Shown here piece after piece: positions 1 through 8,382 of a DNA stretch of 64,000 nucleotides. Source of the stretch: Pseudomonas flavescens (GTDB lineage: Bacteria; Pseudomonadota; Gammaproteobacteria; Pseudomonadales; Pseudomonadaceae); assembly GCF_013408425.1 (NCBI RefSeq), contig NZ_JACBYV010000001.1, positions 2,666,001 to 2,730,000 on the forward strand, read 5' to 3'. Position 1 is the first letter of the stretch. Every line of letters begins with the position of its first letter. Under the pieces are notes generated by a model. That model was not told the DNA's origin. It did not search any database and saw nothing but the letters and a program-made list of their open reading frames with translations. The position numbers were made by a program, and so were the translations under genes.

Positions 1-1
1 C

Positions 2-100
2 ATCGAGATCGCCCAGGAGGCCAAATTGATTCGCCGCCCTGTCGACCTCGATATCTGGCTCGACGAGCGTTTTCTCGAACAGACCCGCGAACTGCCCTGA
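2..100 (+). CDS. C-terminal end of a probable ABC-transporter substrate-binding protein (partial)
   Basis: An open frame enters from the left edge and ends at a TGA at 98-100, leaving 32 codons. The tail, with a short 'LIRRPVDLDIWLDERFL' segment before the stop, resembles the extreme C-terminus of periplasmic sulfonate/nitrate/taurine-type (SsuA/TauA-like) binding proteins. If so, it would capture a small organic solute in the periplasm for an inner-membrane ABC importer. It lies 79 bp upstream of a TonB-dependent receptor on the same strand, which fits an uptake locus. Only about 30 residues are visible, so coding status is likely but the family call is tentative. Confidence 0.45.
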   Translation: MEIAQEAKLIRRPVDLDIWLDERFLEQTRELP

Positions 101-179
101 CCCTTTTTCAACCCCCTGCCTGCCCCACCGCCCGGTAAGCCCGGCGGCGGGCGCCACCTGCACGCAGAAAGGAAGCACC

Positions 180-2411
180 ATGAAGCACCTGCCCTCCCTC
201 ATCACCCTGGCCCTGGCACTTTCCCATGGCATGGCCCTGGCGCAGAGCGCCGACGTCAGTCAGGACACCGCGCGCCTGAAAGCCGTACGTGTCGATGGCC
301 AACGCCTGCAACAGGATCCTCAACGCACGCCCAGCTCCTCCACCGTGATCGACGGCAAGGAGCTGGAGCGCCAGGGCATTCAGTCCCTGGAAGACCTTCC
401 GCAACTGGCGCCCGGCCTGGACGTGGCGGTGGTCGATCCGTTCGACACCCGCCTGACCGTACGCGGCATCGGTGACGGCGGTGGCACCGAGATCAACATC
501 GGCATGCCCAGCAGCGTCGGCCTTTTCCTCGACAACGTCTACCTGAGCCGCCCGGGGATGCTTTCCAACGACCTGCTGGATATCGAAAGCGCGACCGTGC
601 TGGCGGGCCCGCAAGGCACGCTATATGGCTACAGCACCACCGGTGGCGCCATCGACATCCGCTCGCGCAAGCCGACGTTCACTCCGGAAGGCTCGATCCG
701 CCAGTCCTTCGGCCAACGCGGCCTGACCCAGACCCAGGCAATGTTCTCCGGCCCGCTGAGCGAAACCCTGGCCGGGCGCATCAACGTATCCCACAGCGAA
801 CGCGGTGGCTACGTCAAGAACCAGTACAGTGGCCATCAACTCGGCGGCAGCATCAAGGATGGTGTGCGCGGCCAGTTGCTCTGGGTTCCAGCCGATGACT
901 TCAGCCTGCGCCTGATCGCCGACTGGAATGACGCACGCAATGCGCCGGTATCGGTACTGGAGTCGACCAACCGTACCAACGGCCGTGATCTGTTCCTCGA
1001 ACGAGCCGCCCGTGCCGGTGCGAGCCCGGTGGTGGGCGGCGTGAATACCGACGACGAGAACAACACCCGCCTGCAGCAAGGTGGGGTTTCCGCCGAAGCC
1101 AACTGGACGCTCGACGGTGGCTACAACCTGCGCTCCACCACCGCCTTTCGATATTTCGGTTACAAACCCAGCACCACCGATACCCTCGACATTCCGCTCT
1201 ACTCGGACAGTGGTGCCGATGTGCGCGACCGTATCTGGTCCCAGGAAATTCGCCTGGACTCACCGCGCGGCGAGCATTTCGACTACGCCCTCGGCGCCCT
1301 GTACTTCGGCGAGAACCTCGACACCTACGCCCACGACAATTACGCGGACAACGACCAGGCTGCCACCTGGTACGGCAACCGCAACCTCAACGGCAAACTG
1401 GTACAGCGCTGGGGCGAAATCGACGAACGCATCTTCTCGCTGTTCACCCAGGGCACCTGGCACGTCACCGACAAGTTCGACATCACTGCAGGCGTGCGCG
1501 GCACTCATCAGCGCAAACAAGGTTCCTTCGTTCGGGTCAACCGCAACGACTTCAACTCCGGCGAACTGGTGCAGCGCAAATTCCTGCCCTCCGGCCTGCT
1601 CAACTTCAGCTACTGGTTCGTACCCGACGTGCAGGGTTACCTGACCCTGGGCTACGGCGAAAAGGCCGGCGGCCTGAACATTTCCTCCGGCGCGGCAGGC
1701 AGGGCTGGCACCGAAAGTCTGTTCATCCTCCCGGAGTCCACCCGCGGCGCGGAGCTGGGCCTCAAGAGCAAATGGTTCGATCAACGTCTGAGCGCGGATG
1801 TGGCGCTGTTCTGGTCGCGGGTGAACGACTTCCAGACCAACGCCTATGACGAGGAATTCCAGACCTCGTACCTGATCAACGCTGGCAGCATCCGCTCGCG
1901 CGGTGTGGCGGCCAGCATTGGCCTGACGCCCATCGACGGCTTGAGCCTGAACCTCGACGGCACCCTACTCGATGCCAGCTACATGGAGTTCAGCAACGCC
2001 CGCTGCCCGGCGGAAGTGACCCTGGCCGGCAACGCGCCGGCCACCTGCGACCTCTCCGGCGAGCAGGTCTTCCGCTCGCCCAAGGTCACCTACAACCTGA
2101 CCAGCCGCTATGACTGGGGCCTGGGTGACGGCCTCGACGCGCACGTTCAGGCTCGCTGGAACTATCGCTCCTGGGCCTACGGTACCGTCGACAACTCGCG
2201 CTACACGCGCATCCCCGGCTATGGCCTGCTCAACCTCTCAGCCGGCCTGGGCGGGCAGTACGACGACGGCCGCTGGAATGCCTCGGTCTGGCTGAACAAT
2301 GCCCTCAACAAGACCTACTACCGCACCCTCAGTGCCGGCAGCTATGGCGAGGTGTACGGCAACCGCGGCGAACCACGCACGCTGGGTGTGACCCTGGGCT
2401 ACGACTTTTAA
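180..2411 (+). CDS. TonB-dependent outer-membrane receptor
   Basis: The 743-residue product has a Sec signal peptide of about 21 residues ending ALA-Q. A plug domain follows at roughly residues 45-165, with the typical 'VRGIG' strand and 'GPQGTLYG' turn. The rest is a long beta-barrel ending in an aromatic Phe (GYDF), as outer-membrane beta-barrels do. Such receptors import scarce large ligands (siderophores, vitamins, glycans) using energy from TonB-ExbB-ExbD. The ligand cannot be read from the sequence. Because a lyase-like protein and a DUF6250 protein lie directly downstream, a carbohydrate oligomer is more plausible than a siderophore, but this is inference. There is no N-terminal signalling extension for a FecR/FecI system. 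The length is normal for the family. Confidence 0.93.
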   Translation: MKHLPSLITLALALSHGMALAQSADVSQDTARLKAVRVDGQRLQQDPQRTPSSSTVIDGKELERQGIQSLEDLPQLAPGLDVAVVDPFDTRLTVRGIGDGGGTEINIGMPSSVGLFLDNVYLSRPGMLSNDLLDIESATVLAGPQGTLYGYSTTGGAIDIRSRKPTFTPEGSIRQSFGQRGLTQTQAMFSGPLSETLAGRINVSHSERGGYVKNQYSGHQLGGSIKDGVRGQLLWVPADDFSLRLIADWNDARNAPVSVLESTNRTNGRDLFLERAARAGASPVVGGVNTDDENNTRLQQGGVSAEANWTLDGGYNLRSTTAFRYFGYKPSTTDTLDIPLYSDSGADVRDRIWSQEIRLDSPRGEHFDYALGALYFGENLDTYAHDNYADNDQAATWYGNRNLNGKLVQRWGEIDERIFSLFTQGTWHVTDKFDITAGVRGTHQRKQGSFVRVNRNDFNSGELVQRKFLPSGLLNFSYWFVPDVQGYLTLGYGEKAGGLNISSGAAGRAGTESLFILPESTRGAELGLKSKWFDQRLSADVALFWSRVNDFQTNAYDEEFQTSYLINAGSIRSRGVAASIGLTPIDGLSLNLDGTLLDASYMEFSNARCPAEVTLAGNAPATCDLSGEQVFRSPKVTYNLTSRYDWGLGDGLDAHVQARWNYRSWAYGTVDNSRYTRIPGYGLLNLSAGLGGQYDDGRWNASVWLNNALNKTYYRTLSAGSYGEVYGNRGEPRTLGVTLGYDF

Positions 2412-2450
2412 AGCGGCGGCAAGAGAGAAGCGAAAGCAGCGGACGTAGAT

Positions 2451-2475
2451 CCTAGGGTGGGCTGGCTTCAGCCCC
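2451..2475. repeat. Degenerate REP-like palindrome
   Basis: The sequence CTAGGGTGGGCTGGCTTCAG followed by CCCCC is an imperfect copy of the 'TAGGGTGGGCTTCAGCCCACC' element seen in the tandem array at 43994-44473 and near 63606. It sits in the 139-bp gap between the receptor gene and the lyase-like gene. Such elements are usually intergenic and transcribed as hairpins. Confidence 0.55.
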
Positions 2476-2550
2476 CTTTCGATGACCGCTTTTGCCTCGT
2501 AGCTGCGTAGATCGTGAACAGGTTCCAGAACGCTTCAGAACGGATATACC

Positions 2551-5307
2551 ATGAACAAGCTGACCTTCTCCCGCCGCACCTTCGTCAAGGGCAGTGGCCT
2601 CGCGGCTCTGGCCACGCCCTTGCTGGCGGCAGGCGCCCTGGCTGACTCACGCAGCCAGGGCAGTACCGCACCGGCGGGCGCTGCCCTGCACTGGCTGACC
2701 GGTGAATTGCCTCCCGCCTTCGCCGGCGTCACCTGGGGTACCCCATGGGCCCAGGGTCAGGTGCCCGCTGCCAGCGACTTCGAGATTCGCGATGCGGCGG
2801 GGCGCGCCCTGCCGCTGCAGAGTTGGCCCCTGGCCTGGTGGCCGGATGGCTCGCTGAAATGGTCGGCACATGCCTTGGGGCCTCACTCGGCACCCAGCGA
2901 GCGGTATGGCTTGCAACCCGTGGCGGCAGGCCGCGTACGGGCAGCATCACTGGTCAGCGAATCGCCGGAGTCGATCAGCGTCGATACCGGCGCCCTGCGC
3001 TGCATCATCCCCCGTAGTGGATCGCTGCTGATAGAACGCATGCTGCGTCAGAACCAACCGGCACTGCTGGGCGGCGAGCTGGTGCTGCAGGTACAAGGCG
3101 ACCCCGATCAGGACGAGGTGCTTACACGTCACTATCGCAGCCAAGTCACGCAGGTCGAGATCGAGCAGCGCGGCCCGGTACGCGCGGTCATCACCCTGCG
3201 CGGCGAACATCACAGCGATACCCCGGGCCTGCCAACCTTATTGCCATTCACCGTGCGCCTGTACTTCTATGCGGGCTCCGCCGCAGTACGACTGATGCAT
3301 ACCATCGTCTACGACGCTGACGAACAGCGCGACTTCATCAAGGGCATCGGCCTGCGCTTTGGTGTACCGCTGGACGCCCCTCTGCATGATCGTCATGTGC
3401 GCTTCGTCTCCGCCAATGGCGGCCTGCTGCGCGAGGCAGTACGCGGGCTCAGCGGCCTGCGTCGAGACCCTGGGCCCGGGGTGGTCGCGGCACAACTGGC
3501 AGGCAAGGCCACACCGCCGCTGGTTTCGCCAGTTGCCGAAGGCCTCGGCTATGTGCCGGCATTCGGCAGCTATCGGCTGCTGCAGGCGCACCCCGATGCG
3601 TACAGCATCAGCAAGCGCACGGCCAGCGGTCAGGGCTGGGTGCAGGTCGCCAATGGCGAGCGCGCTGCGGGTGTCGGTTACCTCGGCTCCCCCAGCGGCG
3701 GCGTGGCATTCGGCCTGCGCAACTTCTGGCAGAGCTATCCGGCGCAACTGGATATCGAGGACGCCCACCGCGATCTCGCCCAGGTCACCGTATGGCTGTG
3801 GGCGCCCCAGGCCGAGCCGATGGATCTGCGCTTCTATCACGACGGCCTCGGCCAGGACACACATACGCGGCAACGTGAAGCGCTGGACATCACCTACGAG
3901 GATTACGAGCCAGGCTTCGGCTCTCCCAAGGGTGTCGCCCGCACCAGCGAGTTGCAGCTGGAACTCCTCGCCGCCACACCTTCTAGCGAACAATTGCTGG
4001 CCATCGCCGCACGCATACAGGAACCGCCACTGCTGCAGGCCAGTCCGGAACGCCTGCATGCCGCCGGCGTGTTCGGCCCGGCCTGGTCGCCGGTCCAGCG
4101 ACAGCGTCCTGGCGAAGACGAGCTGGAGGAGCAACTGGCCTGGTACTTCGATTTCTACAAAGGCGAGGTCGAGCAGCGCAAATGGTATGGCTTCTGGGAC
4201 TACGGCGATGTCATGCACACCTACGATGGCGACCGCCATGTATGGCGCTACGACGTCGGCGGCTACGCCTGGGACAATTCGGAGCTGAGTACCGACCTGT
4301 GGCTCTGGTACTACTTTCTGCGCAGCGGCCGAGCCGATGTGTTCCGCATGGCCGAAGCCATGACCCGGCACACCAGCGAGGTCGACGTGCACCACCTGGG
4401 TCCATTCGCACCACTGGGTTCACGCCACAACGTGCGCCACTGGGGCGACAGCGCCAAGCAGCTACGCGTATCCACCGCGGCCAATCGGCGCTTCCTGCAC
4501 TACCTGACTGCCGACGAACGCACTGGTGATCTGCTGCGCGAACAGGTGGAGGCGCTACGCACCCTGCGCGAGGTGGTACCGGCGCGCAAGATCGGCCAGC
4601 GCAAGGCGCAGGATCCCGACAAGGTCAACCTGTTCTTCGGTATCGACTGGGGCGCCATCGCCGCCGCCTGGCTGACCGAGTGGGAACGCACCGGTGATGC
4701 CGGCATCCGCCAGCGCCTGCTCAATGGCATGCAAAGCATTGCCAGCCAGCCACACGGTTTCTTCAGTGGTTCGGCGGATATGCACATTGCCAGCGGCCAC
4801 TTCGACCGCAATGACAGTGGCCAGCTCTATGTGCTGCACCTGAGCGCGGTATTCGGCCTGGCGGAGATTTGTGGCGAGCTGCTGCAGCTACTGCCTTCAG
4901 CCACGTTCGAGCGGGCCTGGCTGGACTACTGCCGCCTGTACAACGCCAGCGCCCAGGAGCAACGCGAAGCACTTGGCCAAGCGCTGACCAAGACCAACCT
5001 GACCCAGGCCCATGCCCGGCTCAGCGCCTTCGCCGGCAATCACCTGCACGATGCGGCCCTGCAGCGCCGCGCCTGGCAGGAGTTCGGCAAGGGCGAAGGC
5101 GGCATACCGCAGCCCAACCGTACCTACCGGCAAGTACCCACACCGGCCTACCTCTATCCGCTGCGCGAAGCCGAGCCGGTTTCGGTGATCGACCAACGTT
5201 CGGGCAGTACCACGAGCGCCAATCTGTCGACCAATGCCGTTGCTCAATGGGGGCTGACCGCAATGGCGCTATTGGCACTGGCCGGCCCGCCCCCAGTAGA
5301 ACAATGA
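2551..5307 (+). CDS. Tat-exported PcRGLX/YetA-like (exo-rhamnogalacturonan lyase family) protein
   Basis: The 918-residue product begins with a twin-arginine signal (SRRTFVKG, then a hydrophobic stretch ending AGALA), so it should leave the cytoplasm folded. The N-terminal 60-110 region, with 'GVTWGTPWAQGQVP', 'LPLQSWPLAWWPDGSLKW' and similar segments, is the signature of the RIFT-barrel domain that opens PcRGLX/YetA-type proteins. The middle and C-terminal parts are rich in Trp/Tyr (for example 'RKWYGFWDYGDVMHTYDGD' near residue 545), as in the alpha/alpha toroid of these enzymes. PcRGLX is an exo-acting rhamnogalacturonan lyase of polysaccharide lyase family 26. The bacterial relatives are mostly uncharacterised, so substrate and activity are inferred. 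A DUF6250-like gene follows after 48 bp, suggesting co-transcription. Confidence 0.75.
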   Translation: MNKLTFSRRTFVKGSGLAALATPLLAAGALADSRSQGSTAPAGAALHWLTGELPPAFAGVTWGTPWAQGQVPAASDFEIRDAAGRALPLQSWPLAWWPDGSLKWSAHALGPHSAPSERYGLQPVAAGRVRAASLVSESPESISVDTGALRCIIPRSGSLLIERMLRQNQPALLGGELVLQVQGDPDQDEVLTRHYRSQVTQVEIEQRGPVRAVITLRGEHHSDTPGLPTLLPFTVRLYFYAGSAAVRLMHTIVYDADEQRDFIKGIGLRFGVPLDAPLHDRHVRFVSANGGLLREAVRGLSGLRRDPGPGVVAAQLAGKATPPLVSPVAEGLGYVPAFGSYRLLQAHPDAYSISKRTASGQGWVQVANGERAAGVGYLGSPSGGVAFGLRNFWQSYPAQLDIEDAHRDLAQVTVWLWAPQAEPMDLRFYHDGLGQDTHTRQREALDITYEDYEPGFGSPKGVARTSELQLELLAATPSSEQLLAIAARIQEPPLLQASPERLHAAGVFGPAWSPVQRQRPGEDELEEQLAWYFDFYKGEVEQRKWYGFWDYGDVMHTYDGDRHVWRYDVGGYAWDNSELSTDLWLWYYFLRSGRADVFRMAEAMTRHTSEVDVHHLGPFAPLGSRHNVRHWGDSAKQLRVSTAANRRFLHYLTADERTGDLLREQVEALRTLREVVPARKIGQRKAQDPDKVNLFFGIDWGAIAAAWLTEWERTGDAGIRQRLLNGMQSIASQPHGFFSGSADMHIASGHFDRNDSGQLYVLHLSAVFGLAEICGELLQLLPSATFERAWLDYCRLYNASAQEQREALGQALTKTNLTQAHARLSAFAGNHLHDAALQRRAWQEFGKGEGGIPQPNRTYRQVPTPAYLYPLREAEPVSVIDQRSGSTTSANLSTNAVAQWGLTAMALLALAGPPPVEQ

Positions 5308-5355
5308 ACACACGCGCCGCCCAGTCGGCGCTCCTGTCCAGACAGAGAGTTTCCA

Positions 5356-6009
5356 ATGCCTTTACCCGTGTGCACCGAGCCCTCCAGCAGCGGCGGCCAG
5401 TTGCCCCATGTGTTGCTCGAAGACGATTTCACTCAATTCTCCAGCCAACGCTGGCACGTCGAAGCAGAGGATCCGGCAACCCGTGTGAGTGCCGAACATG
5501 GCCAGTTGCTGATCGATAGCCCCAAGGGCGTGACCGTCTGGCTGAGGCAGCCGCTGCAGGGTGCCTACCGCATCGAGTTCCAGCGGCAGGTACTGCTGGA
5601 AGGCGGCGTAAACGACCGCCTTTCTGACTTCAATCAGTTCTGGGCCGTGCGTGATCCAGGCCGAGCAGAGCTGTTCACGCGCAACGGTGCCCTCGACGAA
5701 TACGACGACTTGGATCTCTACTACGTGGGCATGGGCGGCAACTACAACAGCACCACCCGCTTTCGCCGCTACGACGGCAGCGGCCAGCGGCTGCTGCTTG
5801 GAGAATATGCGGATCCTGCGCACCTGCTGGAAGCCAACCGCACCTACCAGATCGTCATCGAGGTGGACGCCAGAGGCACCCGCTATCAGGTTGACGGCAA
5901 CACCTTCTTTGAGGCCCGCCACGACGGCGTACCTGCGCCGGGATACTTTGGCTTTCGCCTGGTCTGGTCACGCCAGCTGATCAGCGAGTTTCGGGTGGTG
6001 CGTCTGTAG
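5356..6009 (+). CDS. DUF6250-like beta-jelly-roll protein
   Basis: The 217-residue product has no obvious signal peptide. It is built of beta-strand-like segments: 'LLEDDFTQFSSQRWHVE' near residue 20, 'GVTVWLRQPLQGAYRIEF' near 55, 'DLDLYYVGMGGNYNSTTRF' near 115 and 'GTRYQVDGNTFFEAR' near 175. This pattern matches DUF6250 proteins, which are often encoded with glycan-degrading enzymes and have a concanavalin/laminarinase-like fold. The aromatic-rich surface is compatible with glycan binding or lysis, but no function has been demonstrated. The gene follows the lyase-like gene by 48 bp on the same strand and ends 3 bp from the stop of the convergent esterase gene. Confidence 0.65.
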   Translation: MPLPVCTEPSSSGGQLPHVLLEDDFTQFSSQRWHVEAEDPATRVSAEHGQLLIDSPKGVTVWLRQPLQGAYRIEFQRQVLLEGGVNDRLSDFNQFWAVRDPGRAELFTRNGALDEYDDLDLYYVGMGGNYNSTTRFRRYDGSGQRLLLGEYADPAHLLEANRTYQIVIEVDARGTRYQVDGNTFFEARHDGVPAPGYFGFRLVWSRQLISEFRVVRL

Positions 6010-6012
6010 GCG

Positions 6013-6963
6013 TCAGAGATTTTGCTGCAGAAACTCCAGGGTCGCCTCGAGGGCGGCCTTGTTATCTGCCGTGGTAGCGGCCTGATCAGCGCCGACCAGG
6101 CTGTGCCCGGCACCGGGAACGATCAGGGTGCGCACCGTCCCGCCCCGTCGACGCAAGCGGTCGGCCAGAAGCAACGTTTGCTCGTAGGGCACAACGCGGT
6201 CGGCATCACCATGGATCAGCAAGGTCGCCGGCCCACGCCCCTGCATACGCTCGACAGGACTGGCCGCCTGCAGAACGGCGAGATCGCAACGCGTCAGCTC
6301 ACAGCCCAGCAATAGCCCCGCGGCATGCTTGATGGCCGGATAACCCGGTGTATCACGCAATGCCTGTAGGTCATGCACGCCATACCAGCTGACCAGCACC
6401 GTCGGGCACTCGGTTGTGCAGTCCAGCGCCGCCAACGCCGCCAGGTGCCCGCCTGCCGAACCACCCCATAGCGCGACCCTGCTGGTATCCAGGGCATAGA
6501 TAGAAGCCTGTTTGTGCAGCCAGGCCATGGCCGCTCGTAGATCGTCCAGCGGCGCCGGAAACCGGGCCTCGCCACTGAGCCGATAATTGATCGAGGCCAC
6601 CGCATAACCTCGGGCGGCAAAGCGTGCCAGTACGCCGGGAAAATCAGTAAAGGCACCACTGGCCCTAGCGTGACCACCCGCCCAGCCGCCGCCATGCACA
6701 TAGATGATCAGCGGTGCGCCAGCAGCAGGCAGCGGCTCGGGCGGCAGATAGAGATCCAGGTTCAATGGCCGAAAGCCTTCGTGCGTGGCATACACCACGT
6801 CGGCCAGGCTACGCACGCCGCCCGCGAAGGAGGCCGACCGAAGCGGGTAAGCGTCGAGCTGCTGTGCCTTGGCGGCCAGCTGGATGCCGTCAGTGAAGAG
6901 CGGGGGCGACTGGCTACAGGCGGCGAACAGTACGACGCTGGCCAGCAGCCCTGCTCGCCTCAA
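6013..6963 (-). CDS. Alpha/beta-hydrolase lipoprotein (BD-FAE/HSL-like esterase)
   Basis: The 316-residue product starts with a lipoprotein signal; the lipobox LFAAC places the lipidated Cys at about residue 16. It carries an oxyanion-hole motif 'YVHGGGWAGG', the nucleophile elbow 'GGSAGG', an Asp in 'HGDADRVVPY' and a His in 'PGAGHSLV', so a complete Ser-Asp-His triad is present. Members of this group hydrolyse short acyl esters, for example acetyl groups on polysaccharides. It would act at the cell envelope. Its start overlaps the stop of the upstream LysR gene by 4 bp, indicating a regulator-enzyme operon with translational coupling. De-esterification of the glycan handled by the neighbouring genes is a reasonable inference. 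Confidence 0.85.
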   Translation of the reverse strand: MRRAGLLASVVLFAACSQSPPLFTDGIQLAAKAQQLDAYPLRSASFAGGVRSLADVVYATHEGFRPLNLDLYLPPEPLPAAGAPLIIYVHGGGWAGGHARASGAFTDFPGVLARFAARGYAVASINYRLSGEARFPAPLDDLRAAMAWLHKQASIYALDTSRVALWGGSAGGHLAALAALDCTTECPTVLVSWYGVHDLQALRDTPGYPAIKHAAGLLLGCELTRCDLAVLQAASPVERMQGRGPATLLIHGDADRVVPYEQTLLLADRLRRRGGTVRTLIVPGAGHSLVGADQAATTADNKAALEATLEFLQQNL

Positions 6964-7892
6964 GGTCGCTGCCCTTCACGCTCCTGAAGCTGGCGATCCG
7001 CGTCCAGAAAGCTCTCGATCATCAGCTGTGCAGGATAGGACAAGCGATAGCCCGCACGGCTGATGATGCCGTAGTGGGTATAGAACTCCTCACCCTGCAT
7101 ATCCAGACCGGCCACCTTGAGCAGCTTGAGACCGCCGGCGCCTAAGTGGGGGTTGCTGTCGCTGACGTTGGTGGTGCCAATGGCATCGGAATGCTGCAGC
7201 ACGGCCACCAGGCTGTAGCCATTTTCGCACTCGATGCTGGTCTGAAAGTCCGGCTTGCCGCTGAGTTCGACCAGCGCCTTGCGCAGGTTCGGCGGCCGCA
7301 CCGTACCGGCTACCGGATAGCCGAGCAGTTGCTCGACGGTAACTTCATCGAATAGCGCAAGTGGGTGTTCCTGACGGCAGCAGAAACCCCAGCGATGCTG
7401 GCTGAGCGGCTGCACCTGATAGTCCGGGTCGATCTCGAAATTACGGCTATCGGCCACGAAGAACTCGAACTCCTCGGCCAGCAGACGCTGCCCCAATGCC
7501 TGCCAGTTATCCACCTGAAAACGCAGACGCACCTTGGGCAAGCGCCGGTTGAACAGGCCGATGGCCTGAGGCATCAGCCAGGCAGCAGGCGCCGGGCCGC
7601 AGGCGAAACGAACTTCGCCGGCATCCTGCTCATTGAACTGGCGAACCTCGTTGAGCAACTCCTGGGCATCGCCGATCAACCGCCTGGCATGTTCCAGGAC
7701 CAGCCGCCCCTTGCGGGTAGGCTCCAGGTTGCGGGTGCGATCCACCAGCCGCGCGCCAAAGCCCTGCTCCAGCGCCTGAATGCTGCGGCTGAACGCCGAT
7801 TGGGAAATGCTCATCGCCTCGGCGGCCGAGGTGAAGTTGCGGTGTTCGACCAGCGCGATGAAATGGCGGAGTTGGCGAAGATCGATATGCAT
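6960..7892 (-). CDS. LysR-family transcriptional regulator
   Basis: The 310-residue product has the standard layout: a winged helix-turn-helix at residues 1-65 (LRQLRHFIALVEHRNFTSAA, then QSAFSRSIQALE) and a periplasmic-binding-protein-like effector domain from about residue 90. It overlaps the esterase gene by 4 bp and is separated from exbD by a terminator-like hairpin, so it starts its own transcription unit. The likely targets are the esterase and the lyase/receptor genes convergent to it, but no binding site was identified. Confidence 0.9.
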   Translation of the reverse strand: MHIDLRQLRHFIALVEHRNFTSAAEAMSISQSAFSRSIQALEQGFGARLVDRTRNLEPTRKGRLVLEHARRLIGDAQELLNEVRQFNEQDAGEVRFACGPAPAAWLMPQAIGLFNRRLPKVRLRFQVDNWQALGQRLLAEEFEFFVADSRNFEIDPDYQVQPLSQHRWGFCCRQEHPLALFDEVTVEQLLGYPVAGTVRPPNLRKALVELSGKPDFQTSIECENGYSLVAVLQHSDAIGTTNVSDSNPHLGAGGLKLLKVAGLDMQGEEFYTHYGIISRAGYRLSYPAQLMIESFLDADRQLQEREGQRP

Positions 7893-7922
7893 GGGAGGCC
7901 AGGAGATGGTGATCGGAAACGA

Positions 7923-7955
7923 ACGAGGGCCTGAGCAATCGCTGCAGGCCCTCGT
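7923..7955 (-). terminator. Terminator-like hairpin after exbD
   Basis: Perfect 11-bp arms ACGAGGGCCTG / CAGGCCCTCGT are separated by 11 nt. Read on the minus strand they are followed by a T-containing stretch. It lies between the exbD stop and the LysR start and should close the tonB-exbB-exbD operon. Confidence 0.65.
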
Positions 7956-7979
7956 GTCTTGCGGCAGGTGAGCGCTGAA

Positions 7980-8381
7980 TCAGCGAGCGGTGATCACCGC
8001 CAGCTTGGTGATACCGGCCCGTTCGATGGCGGCCATGGCCTTGGCGACCGAACCGTAGTCCACCTGATCGTCGGCCTGCAGCTGCACCTTCAGTTCGGCG
8101 TCGTCCGCCTTGGCCTGGATCAGGCTGCTTTCCAGCAGTTCTGGTTGAATCTCGTCCTTGTTGATGAACAACTTTCCGTCGCCATCAATGCTGATCACCA
8201 GCGGGTCTTTCTGATCGGCTGGGGCCACGGCTTCGGTCTTCGGCAGGTTGATCGGGATCGAGTTGGTCAACAGTGGCGCGGTGACGATGAATACCACCAG
8301 CAGCACCAACATCACGTCTACCAGCGGCGTAACGTTGATTTCGCTGAGTACTTCGTCGTTATCCTGGGTTGAGAACGCCAT
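7980..8381 (-). CDS. exbD: Biopolymer transport protein ExbD
   Basis: The 133-residue inner-membrane protein has the ExbD pattern: a short cytoplasmic N-terminus, then 'INVTPLVDVMLVLLVVFIV' with the single membrane helix and its functionally required Asp (about residue 24), followed by a periplasmic domain. With ExbB it forms the proton channel that energises TonB. Its start is 1 bp from the stop of exbB. The order tonB-exbB-exbD is unlike E. coli, where tonB is separate, but is common in Pseudomonas. Confidence 0.95.
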   Translation of the reverse strand: MAFSTQDNDEVLSEINVTPLVDVMLVLLVVFIVTAPLLTNSIPINLPKTEAVAPADQKDPLVISIDGDGKLFINKDEIQPELLESSLIQAKADDAELKVQLQADDQVDYGSVAKAMAAIERAGITKLAVITAR

Positions 8382-8382
8382 G

